From DAOTTY01 sp034437575 (GTDB taxonomy: Bacteria > Chloroflexota > Anaerolineae > Aggregatilineales > Phototrophicaceae), in NCBI GenBank assembly GCA_034437575.1, contig DAOTTY010000034.1, positions 1 through 47,048 on the forward strand: a stretch of 47,048 nt of DNA. Direction: 5' to 3'. Below are positions 40,067 through 47,048 of this stretch, piece by piece; position 1 is the first letter of the stretch; each line of letters starts with the position of its first letter. The position numbers were made by a program, and so were the translations under genes. The notes beneath the pieces are model-generated. The model was not told where the DNA came from and ran no database searches. It saw only the letters and a list, made by a program, of their open reading frames with translations.

Positions 40067-40865
40067 CGTTGTGCCGCTGGCCCCGCCTCGTTTTGTTGAA
40101 GCAGCACCCCTGTTGACGGTAACCCAGTTGGTAAAGCGCTATGGCCAGGTGCAAGCAGTGCAAGACGTTAGCCTGGATGCCTACCCTGGTGAGGTACTGG
40201 GTGTTGTGGGCGAATCGGGGTCGGGTAAATCGACCGTGCTGCGCCTGCTCAACCTGGAAGAAGACGCAGACGGTGGTGCGTATTCGCTCAACATCCCCGA
40301 CCTGGCGGGCAAAAACCTGTTCGGTTTGGATCGCTACGCTCGCCGGGCCGTCCAGACGCGGCACATCGGCATTGTGTACCAGAACCCGCACCTGGGCCTG
40401 CGGATGCGCTATACCAGCAGCGGCAACGTTGCGGAGCGGCTGCTCATCACCGGGGAGCGCACCTACAAAACGCTGCGTGACGCGGCTGAGCAATCGCTGG
40501 CTGTGTCGGAGTTCCCGTTAGCGCGTATGGATGACATGCCCGCGCACCTTTCCGGCGGGATGCAGCAGCGCGTGCAGCTTGCCAAAGCGATTGCGCTGCG
40601 CCCGGCGCTGCTGCTGCTGGACGAGCCGACGACGGGCCTGGATGTGAGTGTGCAGGCGCTCGTGCTGGATACCCTCAAGCGGATGCAGCGTGAAACCGCC
40701 GTGACGATGGTCATTGTCTCGCACGACCTGGGCGTCATCCGCACATTGGCGGACCGGGTGGTGGTGATGCGTCATGGGGGCGTTGTTGAGGTTGGGCTAA
40801 CCGACCAGATTCTAGAAGACCCGCAGGCCCCCTATACACAGCAACTTGTCCATGCGAAGCTGTAA
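40044..40865 (+). CDS. phnK: phosphonate C-P lyase system ABC-type protein PhnK
   Basis: ATP-binding-cassette protein that binds the C-P lyase core complex; not a transporter component by itself. It has 273 aa from ATG 40044, overlapping phnJ by 23 nt. Walker A GESGSGKST, Q-loop VYQNPH, signature LSGGMQQR, Walker B LLLLDEP, and switch His in VIVSHD are all intact. In E. coli, PhnK docks on PhnJ, so with a degenerate PhnJ the pairing still needs this partner. Confidence 0.9.
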   Translation: MTTTCAPDVVPLAPPRFVEAAPLLTVTQLVKRYGQVQAVQDVSLDAYPGEVLGVVGESGSGKSTVLRLLNLEEDADGGAYSLNIPDLAGKNLFGLDRYARRAVQTRHIGIVYQNPHLGLRMRYTSSGNVAERLLITGERTYKTLRDAAEQSLAVSEFPLARMDDMPAHLSGGMQQRVQLAKAIALRPALLLLDEPTTGLDVSVQALVLDTLKRMQRETAVTMVIVSHDLGVIRTLADRVVVMRHGGVVEVGLTDQILEDPQAPYTQQLVHAKL

Positions 40866-40883
40866 CGAACAGGCAGGCGAAGC

Positions 40884-41621
40884 ATGATCTTAACCGTTGA
40901 GAACTACACCAAGCGCTTCCACATTCATCACCTGGGGCGTCATATCACTGCGTTTGCCAACCTGGATTTCACGCTGTACGCCGGGCAGTTTTTGCTCGTG
41001 AGCGGGCCAAACGGCGTTGGCAAATCAACCCTGCTGCGCTGCCTGTTCCGCAGCTACCGCCCCACCGCCGGACGCGCCATATACCAATCGCTGCGGGGTG
41101 AGATTGACCTTGCCAGCGCCGCCGACGTGGACATCAGCCTGCTGCGGCGTGAGGAAATCGGCTTTGTGACGCAGTTCTTGCGCCCGCGCCCGCGTGTGAC
41201 CGCGCTCGAACTGGTTGCAGAGCCGCTGGTGCAGGCGGGTGCTGCGTCATCAGATGAAGCGGAGGCCAAAGCCGAAAGGCTGCTGCAAGTGTTTGGCCTC
41301 AAGCCTGCGCTGTGGCACGCTTATCCCACGATGTTCAGTGGTGGTGAGCAGCAAAAAGTCAATCTGGCGCGGGCGCTCATTTGGCCCCGGCGTTTGCTGC
41401 TGCTGGACGAACCAACTGCCTCGCTGGATGCCGAAGCACGGGTGTCCCTCGCTGTACAACTAGCCGACCTCAAGACGCAGGGGGTAGCCATGATTGGCGT
41501 CCTGCATCACCCCGAAGATGTCGAATCCTTGATTGATGATACGATTACCTTACGTGCGCTAATGGGCGACACGCATCCCGAATCCCCCGAACAAACGGAG
41601 AACAACTATGTGGCTGAGTGA
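40884..41621 (+). CDS. phnL: phosphonate C-P lyase system ABC-type protein PhnL
   Basis: The second ATP-binding-cassette protein of the C-P lyase system, 245 aa. Walker A GPNGVGKST, Q-loop FVTQF, signature FSGGEQQKVN and Walker B LLLLDEPT are intact. In E. coli PhnL works with PhnG, PhnH and PhnI in forming the ribosyl phosphonate. It starts 18 bp after phnK and overlaps phnM by 14 nt. Confidence 0.9.
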   Translation: MILTVENYTKRFHIHHLGRHITAFANLDFTLYAGQFLLVSGPNGVGKSTLLRCLFRSYRPTAGRAIYQSLRGEIDLASAADVDISLLRREEIGFVTQFLRPRPRVTALELVAEPLVQAGAASSDEAEAKAERLLQVFGLKPALWHAYPTMFSGGEQQKVNLARALIWPRRLLLLDEPTASLDAEARVSLAVQLADLKTQGVAMIGVLHHPEDVESLIDDTITLRALMGDTHPESPEQTENNYVAE

Positions 41622-42813
41622 GTTGAAAATCGTCCTGCCAGATCGTGTCATTGAGCGGGGGGCGCTGCGGTTGCGCGGTGGCAAAATCACCGCCATCCTG
41701 GAGGGTGAGGCCCCGGCAGAATCGCTGTATGCGGGTGGCCTGACGGCTATCCCCGGCATTGTTGACCTGCACGGCGATATGTTGGAACGCGACATTGAGC
41801 CACGCCCCAATGCTTTTTTCCCCTATGGATTGGGCATCTATGAACTGGACAAGCGGCTGGTGGCAACGGGCATTACAACGGCCTACGCTGCGATTTCCTT
41901 TGCTTTCAAAAAGACCGAACTGCGCCGCCGTGAAAACGCCGTCGCCATCATCGAGGAAATCAACGCGCAGGTGGGCTGCCTGCTCAGTGATTTGCGCGTC
42001 CACGCCCGCTTTGAGATCAACAACCCGGAGATGATTAAGGTGTTGACTGCTCTGCTGCGCGAGAACAAGCTGCATCTCGTGTCGCTGATGGATCATACGC
42101 CGGGGCAGGGTCAGTACGGTGATATTGACCGTTATGTGAGCTTTATGCACCGCTGGATGGGTGTCGATGAGGACGCTGTGGGGGCGCAGGTGGTCGAACG
42201 GCTGAAGACCACCATCGCTGAGGAAGAAGCGGTGCCGCGCAACTGGGAACTGGCCCGCGAGATGGTCGATTTGGCCCTGCAAAGCGGCGTGCCTGTTGCT
42301 TCTCATGATGACGACACCGCCGAAAAGGTTAACCGGATGGCTGAGCTTGGTGTGAGCATCAGCGAGTTCCCTGTGACGATGGAAGCGGCTGAAACCGCTC
42401 GCACACACGGGATGCATGTGCTGATGGGTGCCCCCAACGCTTACCGTGACCAGTCCACGAGCAACAACCTGCGGGCGATGGATGGCATCAGAAGCGGTAT
42501 GGTAGATAGCCTGGCAACCGATTACTTCCCGGCGGCCCCGCTGCAAGCGGCGTTTCGCATCGCGCAGGATGGCGTGCTACCGCTGCATGAGGCGATTAAT
42601 CTGATCACACGCAACCCGGCAAACGCGGTTGGTTTAAAGGATCGCGGACGGGTTGAGGTGGGCGCTGCTGCGGATGTTGTGCTGGTGGCCGAGGACAACG
42701 ACTACCCCCGCGTTCATGCGACCTTCCGCAATGGGGAGCCGGTTTACTGGGATGTGTTTATGGCCCGGCTGACGGACAGCCCGCTGCTGCACTTGATGGA
42801 GCAGGATGCCTGA
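41608..42813 (+). CDS. phnM: alpha-D-ribose 1-methylphosphonate 5-triphosphate diphosphatase PhnM
   Basis: This amidohydrolase-fold enzyme removes pyrophosphate from ribose 1-phosphonate 5-triphosphate, preparing the substrate for PhnJ. It has 401 aa. Metal-site blocks include IPGIVDLHGDMLE (HxD), SLMDHTPGQ, SHDDDTAEKV and the C-terminal TDYFPAAPL. GAPNAYRDQSTSNN is also typical. The active residues look complete, so a triphosphate intermediate is presumably still made and trimmed. It overlaps the next gene by one nt. Confidence 0.92.
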   Translation: MWLSELKIVLPDRVIERGALRLRGGKITAILEGEAPAESLYAGGLTAIPGIVDLHGDMLERDIEPRPNAFFPYGLGIYELDKRLVATGITTAYAAISFAFKKTELRRRENAVAIIEEINAQVGCLLSDLRVHARFEINNPEMIKVLTALLRENKLHLVSLMDHTPGQGQYGDIDRYVSFMHRWMGVDEDAVGAQVVERLKTTIAEEEAVPRNWELAREMVDLALQSGVPVASHDDDTAEKVNRMAELGVSISEFPVTMEAAETARTHGMHVLMGAPNAYRDQSTSNNLRAMDGIRSGMVDSLATDYFPAAPLQAAFRIAQDGVLPLHEAINLITRNPANAVGLKDRGRVEVGAAADVVLVAEDNDYPRVHATFRNGEPVYWDVFMARLTDSPLLHLMEQDA

Positions 42814-43538
42814 TGGCCAAGTTTGCAATCTACACCATTCCACCTGCTGACCACGACCTCTACCGGGTTGGCAGTGAAATCCTGGGGTATGACATTCGTG
42901 CGGGCCAGAACTTACCCGACGTTACCGAGACGCGGTCACGGTTGGGGGATTTTGACCCGGTTTGGGTGAGCCGTGCCGTGCAGTACGGCTTCCATTTGAC
43001 GACTGCGGGCACTTATGAATACGACCCGGCTGCGCTGAATATGGACACGGTGATTGAAGCCTGTGATATGCTGCTGAGCTGCATAAACCCGTTGAACCCG
43101 ATGCGGCTGACGCAGCACCCAACCGAGTTCATCTGGCAGGGGGGCTTTACCGGGCTGCGCTACGATGCTAACTCGGCTTTCCAGACGTTACACACGATCC
43201 TATGCACATATCTGCCGCGCTTTGGGGTGAATTCGCGCTCGTTGCGCCGCTTGCGTGATGACACCAGCGTTTTAGGGGACGCGCACCACATGGCCCAGCG
43301 TACACACCACTTTTTTACGCCATACATCTTTGATGACTTTACGCCGCACTTCACGCTGCTAAACCCCTACACGGGGGGCCACCCCGACGCTGTTCGTGAG
43401 GTGCTGCTGAATATGGTAGGGCATGTGCGTGAGGTCGAAGTCGAGTCGGTGTGTTTAGTGCGCCTGCAAGACGGCGCTGAGCGCTACGAGATCGTCCACG
43501 AGTTTCACCGCCGGGACTATCCCCTGCCGTTAGAGTAG
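42813..43538 (+). CDS. DUF1045/TIGR03223 phosphonate-operon 2H phosphoesterase-like protein
   Basis: The 241-aa protein begins KFAIYTIPPADHDLYRVGSE, the usual start of the DUF1045 family found in phosphonate operons. Two H-x-T motifs of the 2H phosphoesterase superfamily are visible: GFHLTTAGTY and TPHFTLLNPY. It could cleave the cyclic phosphate product of C-P lyase, the step done by PhnP in E. coli; phnP is not present here. It is the last gene of the operon and overlaps the convergent histidine kinase gene by 22 bp. Confidence 0.88.
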   Translation: MAKFAIYTIPPADHDLYRVGSEILGYDIRAGQNLPDVTETRSRLGDFDPVWVSRAVQYGFHLTTAGTYEYDPAALNMDTVIEACDMLLSCINPLNPMRLTQHPTEFIWQGGFTGLRYDANSAFQTLHTILCTYLPRFGVNSRSLRRLRDDTSVLGDAHHMAQRTHHFFTPYIFDDFTPHFTLLNPYTGGHPDAVREVLLNMVGHVREVEVESVCLVRLQDGAERYEIVHEFHRRDYPLPLE

Positions 43539-45052
43539 TTGGCGTGGGCCTCACCGTCGTCCTGCCGCACATTGGTGTGATGGCCGTTGGCGCGATACAT
43601 GTCACGCATGGTATGGGTCACCTTGATGCGTGTTTCGGTCGCGGCGGTGTAGTCTAGTTTGGGGATTGCCACGGCAAAGGTGGTGCCGTGCCCAACCTGG
43701 CTGTCTACACGGATGCAGCCCCCGTGTGCTTCTGCAATCCACTGGCAAATTGACAGCCCCAACCCGGTGCCCGCATCCGTTTCAGTGTTGGCGCGGGAGC
43801 TTTCTGCCTGATAGAAACGGTCGAACACGAGTGGTAGGTCACTTTCTGCAATGCCAATGCCTGTATCTGCCACACGGATGACGGCATGTTCGCCTTCGTC
43901 CGTCAGGCTCAGCTTGATCTCACCGCCCGGTGGGGTAAATTTGATAGCATTACCGACCAAATTAAGCAGTAGTTGCATAATTCGGTCGGAGTTGCCGTTC
44001 ACGCGCACTGGCTCAAAGCGCCCCAAACGCACATCCAGTTGGGCGTCACGCGCACGCACCAGCGAGGTTGACTCGCGGTGAGCGTTCATGACCACACTAT
44101 CCAAATCAAGGGGTTCGAGGTCAAGCTGCATACCGCCGTAGTCGGCGCGGGCGAGCATCAGCAAGTCATTGACCAGCCGTGACAGGCGGTCTACTTCGCT
44201 GATGGTTGCTGTCATGGCGGCTTCATCCGGGCCATAGCGCTCAATGAGTTCCAGGTTGCCCCGGATGGCGGTTAGTGGGGTGCGTAACTCATGAGAAACA
44301 TCCGCCACAAAACGGCGCTGCACACCAAACAGATGCTCCAGACGGTCCATCATCTTGTTGAAAACAGATGTCAGGCGGCCCATTTCGTCCATTGGCCCCA
44401 GCAGCGGCAAGCGTGTGGAAAGGTCGTCCGTTTGAGTAATACGAGCGGCGGCGTGGGTGATGTCGTCAATAGGTTCAAGCGCCCGGTTGGCAATCAGCAG
44501 GCCCACCACAACCGACCCAATCACCGCCAACCCCATGCAAACCGTCATAATCGTCAACAGTTGATCCATAGCCTGATTGACGGTTTCCAGCGAGATAGCA
44601 AATTGCAGTACAACCATCCCGTTTGGTACAGGCACCGGGCGTGTAAGAACGCGCAGTTCGGCATCACCGAACTGAACATTGTGGAAGCCGGGGGCTTCGG
44701 TATGCAGCATCTCCGGGTCCATTGGAATCATCAGATCATCAATGTTGGGGTACGCCTCGGCGGCAGGCTGCACTTCTTCACCGCTCAAGTCCCAGGCTTG
44801 CACATACACCCCAGATGCACGGAATGTATCTAGGGGGGGCAGTTGCACACTGACATTGGAAGGGCTGCTAAACTCACCGATCATGAAAGCCCGGCTTTCT
44901 TCAACGACATAGTTCGCCGTCTCAGTCAGCGTGCGGTCCATCGTGGCAATAAGCGTCCAGCGGATGAACGAGAAGGTGGCCACCCCGAACATGATGATGA
45001 TGAAAGCCACCAGCCCGGAATACCATAGGATAAGTTTTGTGCGTATCGTCAT
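43517..45052 (-). CDS. two-transmembrane sensor histidine kinase (OmpR-partner type)
   Basis: The 511-aa protein has transmembrane helices at about 8-32 and 163-190, with a sensor loop between of about 130 residues. HAMP follows (LEPIDDITHAAARI), then HisKA with His254 in DVSHELRTPLTAI. The ATPase domain has LLNLVGNAIKFTPPG, VADTGIGIAESD and GTGLGLSICQW. It carries an unusual basic C-terminal tail of about 45 residues after the ATPase. It follows the response regulator by 64 bp and converges on the phn operon; whether it responds to phosphorus is unknown. Confidence 0.93.
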   Translation of the reverse strand: MTIRTKLILWYSGLVAFIIIMFGVATFSFIRWTLIATMDRTLTETANYVVEESRAFMIGEFSSPSNVSVQLPPLDTFRASGVYVQAWDLSGEEVQPAAEAYPNIDDLMIPMDPEMLHTEAPGFHNVQFGDAELRVLTRPVPVPNGMVVLQFAISLETVNQAMDQLLTIMTVCMGLAVIGSVVVGLLIANRALEPIDDITHAAARITQTDDLSTRLPLLGPMDEMGRLTSVFNKMMDRLEHLFGVQRRFVADVSHELRTPLTAIRGNLELIERYGPDEAAMTATISEVDRLSRLVNDLLMLARADYGGMQLDLEPLDLDSVVMNAHRESTSLVRARDAQLDVRLGRFEPVRVNGNSDRIMQLLLNLVGNAIKFTPPGGEIKLSLTDEGEHAVIRVADTGIGIAESDLPLVFDRFYQAESSRANTETDAGTGLGLSICQWIAEAHGGCIRVDSQVGHGTTFAVAIPKLDYTAATETRIKVTHTMRDMYRANGHHTNVRQDDGEAHANYSNGRG

Positions 45053-45116
45053 GACAGTGAGTCTAACATGTTACAGAAAGGTGGAATGCTGTTGTTGTGG
45101 AAGATGCAGGTACGCA

Positions 45117-45800
45117 TCACTCTTCTTCGCGCAAAACGTAGCCCACACCGCGCACAGTATGAATCAGGCGAGTTTCGCTGTCGGCTTCAGTTTTTTGGCG
45201 CAAATAACGAACGTATACTTCAATGATGTTACTTTCGCCGCCAAAGTCATAGCCCCAAACCCGGTCAAAGATGACATCACGAGTGAGAACCTGACGCGGA
45301 TTCCGCATGAACAGTTCCAACAACTCGTATTCTTTGGCGGTCAGGTCAATGGCACGTTCGCCTCGGTAGGCGCGATGGGTGCCAGTGTCTAGCTTCAGGT
45401 CGCTGAAGTTGAGCACTTCCGGGTGTGAGTTCGGGCGGATGCGCCGCAGAAGTGACCGAATGCGAGCCATTAACTCGTCAACTGAAAATGGTTTTACCAG
45501 GTAGTCATCTGCGCCAGCGTCCAGGCCGGTCACACGGTCTTTGATGTCGTCTTTGGCGGTGAGCATGAGAATGGGCACATCGCCCGCAGTGCGAAGCCGC
45601 TTGCACACTTCCAGGCCGTCCAACCCCGGCAGCATCCAGTCCAGGATAACAAGATCGGGTGGGTTATCACGAGCGATGCTGAGGCCCGTTTTGCCGTCAC
45701 GGGCCACGTTGACCCGATAGCCTTCGTAGATCAGGCCGCGTTCAATAAACTGCGCGATGCGTGCTTCATCTTCGATGACGAGTATGCGTTCGCCGGGCAT
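45117..45800 (-). CDS. OmpR-family response regulator
   Basis: The 227-aa protein begins at ATG 45800 with AAGGA 8 nt upstream; an upstream frame to 45869 has no SD. The receiver domain has Glu-Asp-Glu in VIEDEARI, phospho-acceptor Asp54 in LVILDWMLPG, and Lys in YLVKPFS. The C-terminal winged helix has LTAKEYELLELFMRNP and ends with the DNA-contact region (IEVYVRYLRQKTE ... VRGVGYVLREE). It pairs with the kinase downstream. A 210-bp region upstream to 46010 should hold its promoter; none was clear. Confidence 0.94.
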   Translation of the reverse strand: MPGERILVIEDEARIAQFIERGLIYEGYRVNVARDGKTGLSIARDNPPDLVILDWMLPGLDGLEVCKRLRTAGDVPILMLTAKDDIKDRVTGLDAGADDYLVKPFSVDELMARIRSLLRRIRPNSHPEVLNFSDLKLDTGTHRAYRGERAIDLTAKEYELLELFMRNPRQVLTRDVIFDRVWGYDFGGESNIIEVYVRYLRQKTEADSETRLIHTVRGVGYVLREEE

Positions 45801-46010
45801 AGTGTAATCCTTCGGTGTATAGCTTAGGTTTATGTTATATGGATTGTCTGAGTGCTGTAGCGCGGACACATGAGAGGGAGCTTAATCGCACGCCACTTAA
45901 ACATATCTAGTGTAGGGACAGACTATACTTAAAGCAAGATTATGACGACCTTTCACGCTGTTAGCTCATTTCAACGTGAGCAGACCATGAGTGCACCCGC
46001 ACGTTAGGAC

Positions 46011-46532
46011 TTATTGAGGGACGATAAACACCCGCATTTGGCCCGCCGTTATGTCGTCTGCAACTATGTCGAAGCGAATAGGCGCGGGGGCATCGGTGTT
46101 CGTGTGCTGCAACTGATACACATGGAACGGGTTGTAATCTGGGCGCTCAGCGGGGGGACGGCCATTAATCAGCAGCAGCGGTTCGGCGCTAATGGGTGCA
46201 TCAAGCGGGAGGCCAAACTCATCACTGTGGATATAGAACAGGTCGCGGCGGCGCTCATTGGTCTGCAACAGGTTGCCCTCTATCACGAGCGTGATTGCGT
46301 CGCTGTATTCCGCCTGTGTTTCGGCTGGCTGCCCCGGCTGGATGATTATCATTTCTGCCGTGTTGGGAGGTGGCAACTGCGGCACGCTTGACCTGAGAAA
46401 TTCCGGGGTGGCCCCGGTTTGCCACCACACAATCGCTACAACAGCGACGGGAGCTAGCGCAACAATTATGGCAACAATCACAATGTTGGCAAGCATCGCC
46501 CGTGAGCGGCGGCGTTGGGGTGCTGCTGGCAT
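46011..46532 (-). CDS. hypothetical single-pass membrane protein, 173 aa
   Basis: A basic N-terminus (APQRRRSRA) is followed by one transmembrane helix (about 12-36, MLANIVIVAIIVALAPVAVV) and an exterior part of about 135 residues with Pro-rich start and beta-strand pattern (ITLVIEGNLLQTNERRRDLF, PLLLINGRPPAERP, RFDIVADDITAGQMRVFIVP). No family was recognised. It lies 5 bp after the PPOX gene on the same strand, so they share a transcript. Confidence 0.65.
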   Translation of the reverse strand: MPAAPQRRRSRAMLANIVIVAIIVALAPVAVVAIVWWQTGATPEFLRSSVPQLPPPNTAEMIIIQPGQPAETQAEYSDAITLVIEGNLLQTNERRRDLFYIHSDEFGLPLDAPISAEPLLLINGRPPAERPDYNPFHVYQLQHTNTDAPAPIRFDIVADDITAGQMRVFIVPQ

Positions 46533-46537
46533 GGTGG

Positions 46538-46945
46538 TTATGCCTGATGAGGGGTAATTTCAATCCAGACGGGGGCACCTTTGCGGAAGGCGAACGTAAT
46601 GGAAATGAGCTGCTTGAGCAGGCCGTATTTCTTATTGAGGGTGGCATCAGCCTTTTTTGCGTCAGGGGTGCCCTTCTCGTGGAGCGTGGCTGTACCGGCG
46701 ACACGTTCTTCACTGAGCGGGTTGCCGCGTGCATCGCTAGGGCTGACGAACACATCACCGTTGCGGCGGATGTGCTTAACCTTGCCCGATTCGCTGAGGG
46801 TGAAAATGTAAAGAAGGTCTCCGTCGGCAGCGAACCACACCGGGCGGCTAACTTCTGTACCGTCTTTGCGGTAGGTGGTCAGGTTCATGTACTGGTGGCC
46901 TTCCAGCAGGGCGAAGTGGACGAGTTTTTCTTGAGTGACGGTCAT
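46538..46945 (-). CDS. PPOX-class (F420/FMN split-barrel) oxidoreductase-like protein
   Basis: The 135-aa pyridoxamine-5-phosphate-oxidase-like protein has the blocks MNLTTYRKDGTEVSRPVWFA, DLLYIFTLSESGKVKHIRRN and the VFVSPSDARGNP segment of TIGR03666-type PPOX proteins. These bind F420 or FMN as split-barrel dimers. The substrate is unknown. ATG 46945 follows AAGGATATG-like SD. The gene is followed by the membrane protein at 46011. Confidence 0.88.
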   Translation of the reverse strand: MTVTQEKLVHFALLEGHQYMNLTTYRKDGTEVSRPVWFAADGDLLYIFTLSESGKVKHIRRNGDVFVSPSDARGNPLSEERVAGTATLHEKGTPDAKKADATLNKKYGLLKQLISITFAFRKGAPVWIEITPHQA

Positions 46946-47013
46946 GATTTCATATCCTTTAGCTACGACGTTGGGTCACTTTGACAGCATAGCACAGGTA
47001 CAGTGCGAGTTAG

Positions 47014-47048
47014 CTACTCGCTTAGGATTTCCTCAATATCCGGGCCAA
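47014..47048 (-). CDS. C-terminal end of a minus-strand gene at the right edge (partial)
   Basis: The minus-strand frame ending at TAG (47016-47014) reads GPDIEEILSE before the stop, a credible protein C-terminus. Only 11 codons are inside the window, so neither identity nor reality can be decided. Confidence 0.25.
   Translation of the reverse strand, partial: GPDIEEILSE

Noticed and set aside
41545..42546. Minus-strand open frame opposite phnM
   Set aside because: Antisense to conserved phnM; His/Gln-rich shadow translation.
1..47048. CRISPR arrays, rRNA genes, complete insertion sequences, prophage genes
   Set aside because: No regularly spaced direct repeats, no rRNA-like stretches, no transposase with DDE domain and no phage structural genes were seen.

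Overview
The window is moderately GC-rich, densely coded bacterial chromosome. It most resembles Chloroflexota of the Anaerolineae type. The evidence is indirect: several secreted or membrane proteins with long Thr/Pro linkers, TPR-membrane-beta-propeller proteins, a one-chain SdhC/SdhD anchor, a degenerate metallo-beta-lactamase-fold protein, a PPOX (F420/flavin split-barrel) protein, and GTAGGG-type palindromic intergenic elements. No rRNA, tRNA, CRISPR array or complete insertion sequence was seen.

Layout. 1-6.0 kb: an edge-truncated hypothetical gene (minus), then a metallo-hydrolase-like protein, small hypotheticals, endonuclease III, a membrane-anchored subtilase and an orphan 134-aa protein. 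6.0-10.1 kb (minus): a succinate dehydrogenase operon in the order fused sdhCD, sdhA, sdhB, with a terminator, a recognisable promoter and a CRP/FNR-like palindrome upstream. 10.1-16.2 kb (mostly minus): a transposase-N-terminus-like stub, a glycosyltransferase, a TIGR01777 epimerase, a deletion scar with two gene remnants, a HEAT-repeat protein and a maeB malic enzyme broken by a 1-nt frameshift. 16.4-20.0 kb (plus): three paralogous TPR-TM proteins, two of them with extracellular beta-propellers. 20.0-25.0 kb: a short chemoreceptor, a lipoprotein, sixA, a lone Flp pilin and a CAP/LysM protein. 25.1-30.6 kb (plus): plsY, a secreted protein, a methyltransferase, mutS2 and a PlsC-like acyltransferase. 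31.2-33.0 kb (minus): the tsaE-tsaB-rimI cluster. 33.3-36.7 kb (plus): a hybrid-topology histidine kinase, a small charged ORF and a receiver protein. 37.0-43.5 kb (plus): a tightly coupled phnGHIJKLM operon plus a DUF1045/TIGR03223 2H-phosphoesterase-like gene. 43.5-47.0 kb (minus): an OmpR-type two-component pair and two small proteins.

The most striking observation is in the phn operon. Every core C-P lyase subunit is present and the PhnI metal-site histidines are kept. PhnJ, however, has lost three of the four cysteines of the canonical C-x2-C-x21-C-x5-C signature: two [4Fe-4S] ligands and the catalytic thiyl cysteine, now Thr252, Ile273 and Ala279. It keeps the glycyl-radical Gly (Gly39). 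As written it cannot carry out the known radical-SAM C-P cleavage, so the operon may encode a repurposed or cofactor-different C-P-lyase-like complex. Other notable points are the SdhC/SdhD fusion with an apparent linker transmembrane helix, the maeB frameshift, the SDR/SnoaL-like scar, and a mini-ORF behind a near-perfect Shine-Dalgarno downstream of the sdh terminator.
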